From Larix kaempferi (taxonomy: Eukaryota; Streptophyta; Pinopsida; Pinales; Pinaceae), in NCBI GenBank assembly GCA_027924585.1, contig BSBM01000123.1, positions 14,014,001-14,078,000 on the forward strand: DNA of 64,000 bases. The letters are read 5' to 3'. Shown here in pieces: positions 45,900-57,727 of the stretch; positions within the stretch are counted from its first letter, which is position 1, and every line of letters begins with the position of its first letter. The position numbers and the translations under genes were made by a program. The notes beneath the pieces are model-generated. The model was not told the DNA's origin and ran no database searches. It saw only the letters and a program-made list of their open reading frames with translations.

Positions 45900-45917
45900 T
45901 GGTGCCGTTGCCGAGGA
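45900..45917 (+). promoter_or_regulatory. Primer-binding site, tRNA-Asp type
   Basis: TGGTGCCGTTGCCGAGGA, three bases inside the LTR end, matches the complement of the plant tRNA-Asp(GTC) 3' end (TGGCGCCGTTGCCGGGGA) at 16 of 18 positions. Confidence 0.8.
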
Positions 45918-46223
45918 TAGATTGTTTTATTATCCCTGGAAGAACGACAAAGGTTTCAGATTTGAAATGCTGACGGTGAACAACAGTCAGACATCGAGAA
46001 GGTTGTATCATTCACCTGGCGACTCCACTCAAACGAAATTTCAGTACTAAGGTGACCCCACTGGGGAGATCGGTGATCTTGTATCATAATTGAGATGTTG
46101 AAAAATTCTCATGGCGACTCCGCTGGGGAAATCCAGGGTTTCATTGATTCGCAGGCTGATTCCCTCAGTCTTTAATCAGAATCTGTAGACTTCACCAAAA
46201 GGCGACCTTAACACTTTTAAAAC

Positions 46224-47558
46224 ATGGAAGAATCAAGATTCAGGTATCAAAACATCAATCTCTTCAAAGAAATCTTGTTCTTCTGTATCACTCTCCTTTT
46301 ACCCCTATGTATATATATCAAGAAAATTGTGTTCCACCGAAGAAATCTAGGTCAGGAGAGACCCTCCTTTGTATATCCCTCTCTAGACCTTACGAATATG
46401 TGTCCTCCTTTAACCCCTGGAGCTGATCCCATCTCCCCTTCTGAACCTTATAATATCCATACCCAGCTTTGCAAATCCCATGAGAGTGAGGTTGAGGAGG
46501 CTCCCCTTATACATACTCCTTTGCCTTCCATATCTCAGCTGAGATATGGCCTTTTGAATCTGCCCCTTGTTATCCATGACTATCCTCCCAAATATCACAA
46601 ATACCTTCCTAGATTTGATGGAGAATCCAAAGGCCTTACTGCTGAGAAACATCTTCAAGGTTTTGAACATTTCCTAGACCTTTTTGAAGTGGAGCATGAT
46701 GATGTTTGTATGAGGGCTTTCGCTCAATATTTACAAGGAGATGTGAAGCAATGGTTTAGACATTTGCAGCCTGAGTCTATAGATACATGGCAAGGGTTTT
46801 CTGCTGTTTTCTTGGAGTTTTGGGGTAGGAGAAGTTCATGGGACCTAGTTCTTTCAGAATTTTACTCCATGAGAATGCAAGAAGGGGAAGTCATGTCCAG
46901 CTTTAATAGAAGGTTTGCAAGATTCTATTATGATATGCCAAGGGAAATTAAGCCCCTAGAGAATGCTGCTAAGCTACACTATGCATCTATAATTCCTCCT
47001 GATTTATATTTTCTTCTGTTGGAAAGAAGGTCCCCTAATTTGCAGCATATGTTCATTGATGCTTTGGAGGTCGAAGACAATCTTAGGATGTCTGGAAAAT
47101 TATCAAACAAAGATAACAATGAAAGGATTGAAGAGAAATCAGGATTTAATGCAAAACATGAACAAGGAAAACTTGCTTTGCATTCTAGTCTTTCCCGGGA
47201 GAAACTGAGAGATGACCATCCCGGTGAGGTACCAGAAGAGGGTAATTCTGATTCATTTTATGAAAATTACAATCAGCCAGCTAAGACTTCTGATATCAAG
47301 GAAGATCTCAGCCCACCTAACTATGATGAGTATGAAGGGGATTGCTTGAAGAACTTCATAAGTTTTTTTGAAATTGACAACGAAAGGGAAGGACAAGTGT
47401 GTAATTTGTCCCAAGAAGCAGAGATTTGCCATAGGGAAGTTAAGTGCCAACTAGAAAATCAGGTCCCTCTTTTACATTCAGGATTGGTATGTCAAGAAGA
47501 ATTTGTTGCACTTAATTGTATGGAAAAAATCAAAGATATTTCTGCTACGCTTGATTAA
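46224..47558 (+). CDS. gag: Gag-like protein of the 9.1-kb element
   Basis: 444 codons from a true ATG with good context (AACATGGAA). Residues 17-35 form a hydrophobic segment (ILFFCITLLLPLCIYIKKIV), unusual for gag. Residues about 129-290 match the retrotransposon gag fold: PRFDGESKGLTAEKHLQGFE, QGDVKQWFRHL, FLEFWGRRSSWDLVLSEFYS, MRMQEGEVMSSFNRRFARFY, IIPPDLYFLLLERR. The remainder (about 300-444) is acidic and probably disordered; no CCHC zinc knuckle is visible. It would form the particle packaging the element's RNA, with enzymes supplied by another element. The frame continues past the stop (see next entry), so the ancestral protein was longer. Confidence 0.85.
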   Translation: MEESRFRYQNINLFKEILFFCITLLLPLCIYIKKIVFHRRNLGQERPSFVYPSLDLTNMCPPLTPGADPISPSEPYNIHTQLCKSHESEVEEAPLIHTPLPSISQLRYGLLNLPLVIHDYPPKYHKYLPRFDGESKGLTAEKHLQGFEHFLDLFEVEHDDVCMRAFAQYLQGDVKQWFRHLQPESIDTWQGFSAVFLEFWGRRSSWDLVLSEFYSMRMQEGEVMSSFNRRFARFYYDMPREIKPLENAAKLHYASIIPPDLYFLLLERRSPNLQHMFIDALEVEDNLRMSGKLSNKDNNERIEEKSGFNAKHEQGKLALHSSLSREKLRDDHPGEVPEEGNSDSFYENYNQPAKTSDIKEDLSPPNYDEYEGDCLKNFISFFEIDNEREGQVCNLSQEAEICHREVKCQLENQVPLLHSGLVCQEEFVALNCMEKIKDISATLD

Positions 47559-47957
47559 GAAGGGCAAGAGTTGAACTTTGAGATTCCGGGTAGGATCGGT
47601 AATGGTCTTCATATTTTTTCTCCAGAGTCAGATGAGAGGTTTCTTTAGTTTTGTCGGTTGTCATATGAGTCAGAAGAAGAGCAGGGTAGTTGAAACAAAG
47701 GGGATGAGTATACTTTTCAAAGTCCTTCTGAAACTCAGATTGGCAGATTGCGAAGAGAATCGCCATTTGAGCAGCCTTGTTGTGACATAGATAATGTGGA
47801 CAATCAGAAAGAACCAGTTAAAGTTGCTTTCATGATTGGTCATGAAGAAAGAGGGATTTTTCATTTTCTTAAAGATCCCTTCGCTAATTTGTTGGAACCA
47901 TCAGAGAAGATGGGGTTTGGATTGTTCAAGAATAGATGGATTGAAGAATATTTTTAG
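47559..47957 (+). pseudogene. Disabled C-terminal extension of the gag ORF
   Basis: The same frame continues for about 133 codons after the TAA at 47,556-47,558 and is closed only by TAG near 47,648 and TGA near 47,696 before ending at 47,957. It reads acidic and Glu/Phe-rich (EGQELNFEIPGRIGNG, GDEYTFQSPSETQIGRLRRE, GHEERGIFHFLKDPFANLLE). No protease Asp-Ser/Thr-Gly or other known domain is seen. It suggests an ancestral single ORF of about 578 codons. Confidence 0.55.
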
Positions 47958-48367
47958 TTGGAATTATCATTTGCTGGGTTCTTTTTTGAAGATGGAGGGG
48001 TTGAATCTGAAGTTTAGTCAGGAAGCCATTTGCTTGACTGGCTTCATTGGAAGTGTGGGATCACCTGATTTTGGTCTTTATACTAAGTAAACAGGGTAGC
48101 ATCACTTGTATATAAATAAGATTGAAAAATCAGGCATTTTTATTACTTTTAGTTTTTGAGTAGTATGTCTATTCAGTACGCAGTATTTTCAGAAGATTTC
48201 AGTATGTTTCAATCTCGGGTTTTTAGTTATCGTTTTTGGATGAAAAATCAGTTACAGGGTACAGGTTGCAGTTTTTAGGGTTGGGAGCCACCCAATGGAT
48301 CAGGCACCTGGTCTACGAGGTTCTTTGCTACCTCGCAAGGAGGATAGCATCCCCGGTTGGAGCCAGT
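47958..48367 (+). other. Non-coding 3' part of the 9.1-kb element interior
   Basis: About 410 bases without an open frame. GCAAGGAGGATAGCA (about 48,336) is the only purine-rich run near the 3' LTR and is not adjacent to it. Confidence 0.5.
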
Positions 48368-51300
48368 TGTTAGCACCTATATATTTTGCTCTTTTTCAGC
48401 ATAAGAAAGCCGTATATGAAAGATGGAGGGTTAGACAACTACCTGGTGGAAGCTTGAAGTAATCTCCATCCTCGGTGGCCAGATGCTAAGACATGGAAAG
48501 GAAGGGTCTAGAAAGGGTCCAATGCAATAAAAATGGGCTAAGTATTAATAGGCGAATATAATGACAAAGGAAAGTGGAGAACACCTTGAAACCTATAGTC
48601 TGTAGGCAAAGCATGAAAGACTAAGCGCCACCTAGGTCGACACCGTTGATCAATAGCGGGGGCAAGATCTACGACTCTCAATGGATAGTCGCATGGCCAA
48701 GTTGCGAGTAAGAAAGGGAAAAGGAGGATGCGATGGGCTTGGTCCCGCAGGACAGGTGTTAGCTTAAGAGGGCATCGCAAGGAGAAAGGAGCAGTGAGCA
48801 ATGCCATATTAGGTGCATGCGATGGTGGGGATAGGTGCAAGGATCTACGACGGAGGTTATCCTTTCGAGATCTAAGGGTTTGGGTTCATTTACCATAGTA
48901 AAGGCCTAGGTCTCGGACAGATTTACGGTTCGGATGGCAAGGAGAGCCACATCAATGGCTGGTGGAATTCAGAAACGCGCAGGATATAATGAGGACCCCA
49001 CTAGCAGACGGATGATCTAAGGGTTAAATGGAACACGAGACCTCACTGTGGATACATGCTTGAGAAGAGATGGAGGGCTCTCATAGATAGTCACATCAAG
49101 AAGTAGCACGTTGGATAGCGACAGGGCAGATGTGATGGACTTTTCCCGCTCGACAGGTGTCAACTCCAAAGCCTGTCGCATGGAGAAAAGATGATATAGG
49201 AAAAGCTTTTTGGGTGCATGTGATACTACCCCGTAGACGCATATGGTTGAGATGAATGGCCCAGATGAGAACTAGCAAGATGATCCGACGATAGAAAATG
49301 AAAAAGTTGTCAAATCAGTAGGTATAGCGAAGCCAAATCTGACGGTGGAAAGTGAGCATGTGGGAGATCGATGGTTGAGATTGAGAGACAGTTGGCTAAT
49401 GAAACCGGGGGTTATGGATACACGGTTATATGTGTGAAGACGCTCGTAAAAGTCGACATTTGTATTCTCTCTGAAACCCCCATGCGTGGAAGATATGTAG
49501 AAAACGACAGGCGAGGCCATTCCCACGACCCTTCAGACTGTCTGAGAGAGACAGGGAGGGTCGAGTGAAAAAACTTAGTCTGTTCGCAGCAGGGAGGCAG
49601 GTCGAAGGTCTGTTTCCAGGGAGATTAAGGATAAATGAACCTGACGCTTGAGGTTTGAAGATGTCTGGTTCAGTGAGTCAAGCATTCTGTAACCATAGGG
49701 TTTTTTCAAGCAATGTTTGCGCCCTTTGTCACGTCCGTCAAAGACAGGTTCATCTCGAAACTATGAGGTTTTTCAGAAGAGTCATCGTCACTATTCAGAG
49801 ACACGTTTTTCCCGCAGAGGCTGTTAGAGCGTCAATGAATCAAAAAAGAGGCCGGCTCCGAAAACTGGGGGAACGGAACAACATGGCAGGACTGGAAAAA
49901 CTTATCGGCACTGGTAGACGAGGTAGGTTACAATCTCCGCCAGCAATCATGAAGGAAGGGCCGGAGGAAGGTCACTCATGTAGGATGATAGGTGACCCAA
50001 GTGGTTTCGAAGATGAGGTGACTCACATCTTTCGAAGTGTGCAGGAAGCGTGAGGTTAAGTATTGTTACGTAGGGGATGCCAGAAGGATAGACCGACAAA
50101 GGGGTATCTGTCTGTTATCCATAATGATTATCGGTACGATGGAGACCACCTCTGCATCATCATTGGATGCGCCGTCTATCTGGGAAACTTTGCGGAGCGT
50201 GCTGTAGGTTAGCTCAGACCTAGGGAATAATTGTTACATGGTTAAGGGATCCGATCAGGTTATCATGGCAGCTATGACCACACATAGCTATTGTCATCAT
50301 CGCTGCAGTTATGGATGTGGTTCTTCGTCCGCCGTGCAAGATTGGTACATAGAAAGGATGGCACACCTGGCAGCTTGGGGCATCTTTCAGGTAGGATTGG
50401 ATCATGGAGAAGGAACAAGAAGTTGGGGTGGTTTTCATGCCAGAACAAGCGTGGTCTGAAGTGGAGCAAGAACATGCTCCTTCATATCCTATGATGTTCG
50501 ACCAACAAGAATCCAGTTCTGGTAGTGACGATGAGAAAGCAAAAAATCGACAGGTACCCGAAAAGGTTTGACGACCGAGAAAAAAGGGAATTTCCAAAGA
50601 GAAGGGAGATGACCAGCAAGACATGGAGATTAGATCTCGTACTCCCTACCAGGGAAGTGACACCTCTCCATCCTACTAAAGGATCAACAACTGGCAGCTC
50701 TCCGAAGGTAGAAGACTTCTTTGATTCGCAAGGCCTATTGATGACTTCGGAGTAAGGTGATGCCCTGCTCATCGTATTTTTGTTTCCCATCTTAGTCAAT
50801 CTGTTTTGGATTTTGACACGTATGTAATATTCAAATTTGGGACTGTCGAGGTGGCAGCGTATTTCTGTTCGTTTCCTCAGGACCGATTCTAGGCCAAAAG
50901 ACTATATATGCGATGTAATGGAATGATAAAGGGGTTGAAAAATATTGTTGAAAACTTTTATGGGAATTTTTGGGTATTGTTCTGTAAGACATTTTTGAGC
51001 TACATTTTGAATAAAGATTGCAGAGTTGAGCCAATGTTTTCAGGGATTCTTGTGTAACCGGTCTTGTAGTCTGTTCTTTCTTTTTTCTATGTGAATTGTG
51101 CATCTCTCATTGTTAATTTTAGTCTGTAACATTCCTCCATTCTTGGTGCAGTGTGATAGTTAAGTAGAATTCATAGAAATATGCTCTGCTTATATTTTTC
51201 CAAGTATTTCACCATTACTTCTCTGCTAAAGTTGATGTAGGATTCATTATTGTATGCCTTACATCAATGGGTTGTTTCTTTTTCTTCTGTTGCACCAATT

Positions 51301-51684
51301 AAATTCACTTCGACTACTAGCTGTTTACTACCTAGCCCCTGTGTTAATGCACTTGCGAAGCATTTGTAAATGAATTTTCAGAGTTTGTTTAAATGTGACT
51401 CCATTGCCCAAATAGAGATTCATATGTTTCAGCCAAGCAACGTTTAAACCATTTTGTTCCAACAGAAATCTGATCTTCTGTATTGTTGTAATTGAATATC
51501 TTGAATGATGAGTGCTGGTGTATGTTTTCATTGTTGACACCTTTGATTATTCCAGTCTTTCATATATCTGTAGAGAGAGCCCTCTCAGACTAAGTTGGGT
51601 CAGTAGCTTAAGTCTAAAGATTGGTTAGTGGTTACCCTAGTCTGCCTTCTCTCACAACCTAGGGCACCATTTTGGGTGTTAACA
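48368..51684 (+). repeat. 3' LTR (3.3 kb)
   Basis: 3,317 bp, the counterpart of 42597-45896, with TATATATG at 50,903-50,910 and AATAAA at 51,010-51,015. It has small indels relative to the 5' copy, for example an extra 12 or so bases at 50,940 and about five fewer near 50,628. Confidence 0.9.
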
Positions 51685-51964
51685 CTAGCTATGGGCCAAT
51701 ATATCTTTTTAAAGGGGGGGGGATTATAACACACCTTATGCATGCCAATTGTTCTATTCATACCTTGTTGAGGACCCTGTAATTGATAATTAATTATTAT
51801 GATGTAAACTCGGAGATGGTGTTTTGAAGAAGTATTAATGAGTTTTTGCTAGATGATTTATACCGAGTAACTCGTTGATTATTTATGTTGAGCATTGATG
51901 AGTATCTTCTTGATGGATTTGATTGAGTAATGATATAAATTAATGGTTTATAATGAAATTGTAA

Positions 51965-51967
<3 letters not shown>

Positions 51968-52007
<40 letters not shown>

Positions 52008-52015
52008 TTTAGTTA
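51968..52015. repeat. (AT)n microsatellite
   Basis: About 23 uninterrupted AT units. Confidence 0.95.
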
Positions 52016-52609
52016 GGTTCTTGAGATACATGCCAACATAACATTGGTCATATGATGGGAGAAAATAGGATGTATATTAATTAAATTTGTGGAAATAACA
52101 TTAAAGGGATGGGTCTCTTGTTCAATGAGGGAAGACTACCTAAGTATTGCACCTAGTAAGCATGGTAAGGGAAAAGTGACTTGAAAAATCTTCCTAAAGT
52201 AAATTGGGGTGAAAATCCTAAGGGAATGAGCTATAATTCAAATTTCACCCACATTATGACACTTGTAACTTTGTCCCTAAGCCCAATCTCACCTCATATG
52301 TAATATGGTAAGGGGAATGGGAAGACCAAGAGACATTCTTGGGAGGAATTTGTTATCCTTGATATATTAGAAAAGTGTTTCCATCTTTTTGTGATAGGGA
52401 TGACTATTGTTGGATTATTAACAATTCTACCTTAAGCAACATAACTATCTTGATTGTGAATTTGTGGGAGTAGTATGATAAATGTTAATTTGGCCTAACA
52501 ATTGTTTCCTTTCATCCCTTGGGATGCCACTTCTTAATATGATGTTTGAAAAATTGATGGTATTCATTAGGGAGTGGAGTGGTAAAAATATCATTGACCA
52601 CAAGGAAGT

Positions 52610-53530
52610 AATGTGGTGCAAAGTTGACAGGTCTACAAGACAAATTCACATTTAAGGGACATTTGGTGGCTAAGGGATTTTCTGTGAAGAAGACATTAGA
52701 TACATTGAGATCTTTTCACCGATTGAAAAGATGAGCTCTGTTTGACTGATTCTTTCACTCGACTCAGTTTGGATGGAAGGTACATAAGATGGATTTGAAA
52801 ATTTCTTTTCTACATGGTGATCTCACTTATGAAATTTATATGGAGCAACCCTTTGGTTTTGAGGAGGATGATGGTCTCGTGTGTCAACTAAAGAAATCCT
52901 TATATGGTTTGTCATTGGGACCAAGGGCATGGTATGATAAGATTGAATACCTTTTTCTCATTCTTATTTTCAAACACTGTGAATCAAATCACAATATGTA
53001 AAAGACAAAATATTGAATTTTGCATTGTATGTGGACAGATTAGTCACTACCAGAAGTAATGTTAATTTATTTTTGGGTTTGAAGAAACAATTACTAGTAG
53101 ATACATTTGAAATGACCTAGCTTAGTATATTGCATTTATTTTTGGGCATCAAAGTCTTACAAATGGATTATGATATCTTTATTTTTGAAACTAGATATGT
53201 GTTGAATATCTTATAGAAGTTTAAGATGTAATACTATAAACCCTATGCTATGCCTTATGAGTAAAGAGTGAAGCTAAACAATGAACGCGGTTCTCCAAGA
53301 GTTAATGCTACACTTATCAACAACTTGTCATTATCCTTGCTTTTTATTTAACTCACCGTTGACTTGATGCTTACTTTGTTGTTGGTGCAGTTTCTAGGTT
53401 TATGTAGGATCCTTGTGAAAGTCACCTTACATTTGCAAATAATTTATTTTTTATATCAAGGGAACTTGTCAGCTTGGTATAAAGTATTGTAGTGGTAAGG
53501 AGAAATTAAGGATTTTGTTATGTGTCCTAA
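52610..53530 (+). pseudogene. pol: Ty1/copia reverse transcriptase remnant
   Basis: The best stretch (52789-53000) reads MDLKISFLHGDLTYEIYMEQ, then VCQLKKSLYGLSLGPRAWYD, the fingers/palm of copia RT. Upstream GHLVAKGFSVKK and downstream LYVDRLVTTRSN, LHLFLGIKVLQMDYDIFIFE and AVSRFM extend it in shifted frames. The catalytic YVDD is YVDR, so the active site is lost, and several stops intervene. No LTRs were identified. Confidence 0.85.
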
Positions 53531-54203
53531 ACAAAGGATGTAACTTATACAACATGGTGAAAATAGATGGTGCACACGTTTTGTATGTATATCTATGCTT
53601 TGCCATGCTTAAGTATTGTAACCATGTCTTTAGGCACCACCTCTCTTGGAATACTAGCTCTTTGATCTACCTAATACTTTGATTCTCAAACATTGAACAC
53701 ATATAAACTCCTTATTATCACTTATATTATAGTAGCAAACACATATTGAAAAGAGGTTAGGCTAGGGATTTTGAGGTTCCGAAACACTATTGGAACTTAA
53801 ATAAGACCATCAAATTAATAATACCGATAATATTAAATCATACATCCTTATTAAACTTAAATATAAGACAGAGATGATAGGTGCAAATTGGGCGGGGGTG
53901 GGGTCATCTATGACCCCAAAGGAGAAATGAAACAAAATATGCTTAGGTATTAGAAAATTAAATTAGCAATGAGGTAGAATAAATAATATTCTACCAAGGC
54001 CTAGTTACTTTAAAGGAGAAAGGAGTATGAAAAGTGATGATGGTCAATGATTCAATAATAATTTAAAGGTCATTTTTTTTCCAAATCCCTCTCCAAAACT
54101 TTAGACTCTCCATACTCACCTAGAGGACCATTACTTTGACTCAAGACTTCAAGGAATTCAAATAATTCTATGTTTTGAGCAGTAAAAATGGGGAGGTCAA
54201 TGC

Positions 54204-54424
54204 ATAGGGAAACCTTCAAAGTTAGCTTGATTGAAGGTATATACAAGGTAAATGGGGGAATATACAAGGTAAATGGGGGAATATGAATTTCATGCCCCTC
54301 CCATGATATGGTAGTACACTATGATAGGGAAACCTTCAAAGTTAGCTTGATTGAAGGTATATACAAGGTAAATGGGGGAATATGAATTTCATGCCCCTCC
54401 CATGATATGGTAGTACACTATGAT
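54204..54424. repeat. Nested tandem duplication, period 120 bp
   Basis: Unit 1 (54204-54323) and unit 2 (54324-54424) are nearly identical. Unit 1 also carries an internal duplication of about 20 bases (TATACAAGGTAAATGGGGGA). Such low divergence indicates recent events. Confidence 0.9.
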
Positions 54425-57400
54425 AGTTATGAAAAAATACAACATGTGTGCCATTGTGCATGCATGAAGGGTTGGTGAGTTAAAGATCCCCCATTGGCCA
54501 CTTCACATTATTCCTCTTCCTTTAAGGTGTGTAAGTAAGTTCAATGCTATGAGCGCTTTAAGTTACATGTGTGGGTTTATTTCTATTGTGGTTTGGTTTT
54601 ATGCCATTATTACCACCAATGGTCTTGGCTCTAGCAATGAAGAAGCATTGGAAGTAAGTTGCGGTTCTTTGCCTCAAGACAACTATTTCAGCCTAGAATC
54701 TGTACAAATCTAAAGAGACAATGGTCCATTGCCATTATAGGAACGCGTGTTTCATTCTAGGTGAGATAAAAGAGGTCCAAAGGGGGGTTAAAATTTGTGA
54801 GCATGAGGTTTCCGAAGAAAAATAAAATATGATGAATTACACCATGTAGTATCCCAATTTTGACCCTTGGAATGTATTGGATCAAATTATGTATAAATTG
54901 AAAATGTGTGTTTATAATCATAGGACTCAGGCCATGTGAGATTAAATAAATGATCCCATTTTTAAATCATGTATATATTCTAGTATGTATTCCTAGTGTG
55001 GAGCTCAAAGCCAAGGCCCAACTAGTGGATTACTAGGCACATATGATGTAAATATACTTATGTGGACCATTTTGTAGGTTTTCCATAGTGAACCTAACTT
55101 GTGTAAATATTAAAGTTGGAATATAAGATAAAGGTCCAATATTTATACAAAGAGCACAATAGGGGCTATTATTCCACTAGAGGGGAAGAGGGAAGGGGAA
55201 TTACGTGCATAATCCTCTATTGCAAAGTGTAATCCTTAGAATCTCATGTTTTTCAACCATATGCTTTAAATGGAGCCTTCCATTTCCTTTTATATATTAA
55301 ACCAATCATTGAATTCCTATAAGAGTTTGGAAGGGAATGTATTCTAATGTAGTTATAGAATCATGGGTTGAGTATAGTCATCACATAAAAGTGTCAGAGT
55401 CCCGCATTCCTCTTTTCAAAAGTAATGTTAACCATAATTTCCCTCAATTATCTAATTGTCATTTTCTCCCTTAACTTTTGAATTTATTCCAATAGTCTCA
55501 TGTTCATTCTTTGCATTGCTCATACCATTGTCACCATTGCCAACCATAAAATAGAGTTATAAATTTTAATCTATGACTTCCCCATATCCTGCTCCATTTG
55601 ATGAAGAAGTACTAGGGAAGATAAGGTGCATTCTCATGCACATGAATAGTCAATTAAAAGGTATTAAGGAAGCAATATATTATATTAGTCTATATCAAGG
55701 AAGCAATGGATTATCTTTTTGGGCATTCAAAGCAGTAAGAAAGTAAATAGGAACTGTTGGAAAAAGAGTAGGGTGAGAAGATTGATAAATTTATCACTCA
55801 CATAAAAATGTACTACCATATTATAATTTGGGTTTGCACATGGTTCTCAAAGGAACATGTTGCAAGCACACAAAGAAGGAGACAATGCAACAAACAACTA
55901 TGGCTTCCATTGATAACCGATTCTCTTAGGTTGTGCTTATACTAGATCAAGGAGATCATTATATGGAGGAAGGTCATTTGACCATTTTTCAATTAACTTA
56001 TCCTATATATATATTTTTACATGTTTATTATTGTTAGGACAATTCATTAGACATTGTAGCCACGAGATAATGTAATTTTTGGGCACCTTTTGTATTAAAT
56101 GTGAATAATTTGTTGTGTATGCTATGTGCTACTGCTTGAATTAGCACCCCTTCGTGAAACAAAGCTATGTAGACCCAGTTCCAGTGATAGTAAGCTCAAG
56201 AGGGGTTAAATCCAATGTCACCACAGTATAACCTATCAACACTTTGGGTAACTCCAGAACCCAGGAGGAGACCCTAATCAATGAAAGATACATGCAACCA
56301 CCAACAAACCAAAAATACCTTCCACCAATTCCTAATGGCTATGATCAATGCCTGATCAAAGTCAAACAATATTAAATAAGACACAATAATAATAATATAA
56401 TGGAGTTTCCACTTTACCATAATTCCAAAGAACTTATCACAAATCCCAATACAATTCACACTTCTAAATGCAAATCATCAGAAAGGTGCGCTCCCTAGTG
56501 CCCAGTGTTAGAAGATCTCTACACTAGGGCGCACTTGTAAGATGAACATAAATACTAAACAACAAGTGATTATTGATTTTAGGAAATTTCATGTATCCTA
56601 ATGCACTTGCTCAAAGGAAGATGCCCTCTAGGGTTTATGAAGAAAACCCTAGGGAAAATTTGTTGGGTGGACTACAAATACAAAATCACATATATTATTG
56701 GATTATATTACCAAGAAACCCTAACAAAATCCAAAGCACTTCAATAGAAATGTTAAACTAAGGTTATGACATAAAATTACCAACATTAATCAATAATGAG
56801 CAAGAAAGTATGCTTTAGGTCACCCATGAGCATAATTTATTACAACTAGTCTTAGCATCAACTTGTCATGTGCAAAATCAAACCTTGGAAGACATTCCAT
56901 TCATCCTTCAAGCAAAATATACATCCCAAGAGAGGTCTGCATAGCTCAAGCTTTCCAATATACCAAGATAAAAAGACAAGATCTCATATTTGTAACCTTG
57001 TTTTACAAATGAAGTGAGGTTGTCTTATTTATATGAGAAAACCTTGTGAGTGTACAAACCTAAAATTTTATAATTTTTCATTAAATTTGTAGGCTTGAAT
57101 TTTGTAAAAGGTTGAAGGTTTTAAGAGAAAAAATAAAATAAAATCTCTTAATTGTTTAATTGTTGAGAATAAAAAAATCCTAAATTGGTATGGAAATTAA
57201 TTTTATTTATAAAATCTAAATATAATTAATTATATTTACAATGTTTAATGCTTAATTACAAGTGTTTAAGATTATATTTTAACAATATTGATTTTTAAAA
57301 ATTATTAAAATATTTTTAGTTTTTTAAATTGTAGTTAATGATCTTTTTATATTATATATTTTTATATTATATTATTTTGATCGTATTTTTAAAAATATGT
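54425..57400. other. Gene-free stretch
   Basis: No coding domain, RNA gene or defined element end was recognised. 54,840-55,330 resembles an LTR in composition but has no partner. Confidence 0.4.
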
Positions 57401-57420
57401 TTTTTTATTGTAGAGATTTG

Positions 57421-57727
57421 GAAAAGGTGGTTTTATTATAGAGTTTCAGCATTGGGAAAATTTGAGCCCTCTTTTCCAACCATAGGCTTCTTGTTGATTT
57501 TGAAGGTTGTTTAGGGCAAACAATTCTCGAAAACAAGTGTATGATTGAGGCAATTTCTACTTGAAGGCATGGATAGAAAAGGTGGTTTTATTATAGAGTT
57601 TGAGCACAGGGAAAATTTGAGCCCTCTTTTCCAACCATAGGCTTCTTATTGATTTTGAAGGTTGTTTAGGGAAAACAATTCTCGAAAACAAGTATATGAT
57701 TGAGGCAATTTCTACTTGATGGCATGG
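57421..57727. repeat. Tandem duplication, unit 154 bp
   Basis: Units start GAAAAGGTGGTTTTATTATA at 57421 and 57575 and differ at only a few positions. Confidence 0.9.

Larger units (their letters stand above)
42597..51684 (+). mobile_element. 9.1-kb non-autonomous LTR retrotransposon with gag only and 3.3-kb LTRs
   Basis: Direct repeats of 3,300 and 3,317 bp, both beginning TGTTAG and ending TTAACA, enclose an interior of only 2.47 kb. Flanks are CTAGT (42592-42596) and CTAGC (51685-51689), a 4-of-5 target duplication. A tRNA-Asp-type primer site follows the 5' LTR. The interior has one gag-like gene and no protease, RT, RNase H or integrase motif. This is the organisation called TR-GAG (terminal repeats with gag). 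The primer type points to the Athila/Tat side of Ty3/gypsy as the helper lineage, which is inference. No classical polypurine tract is obvious before the 3' LTR. Confidence 0.9.
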
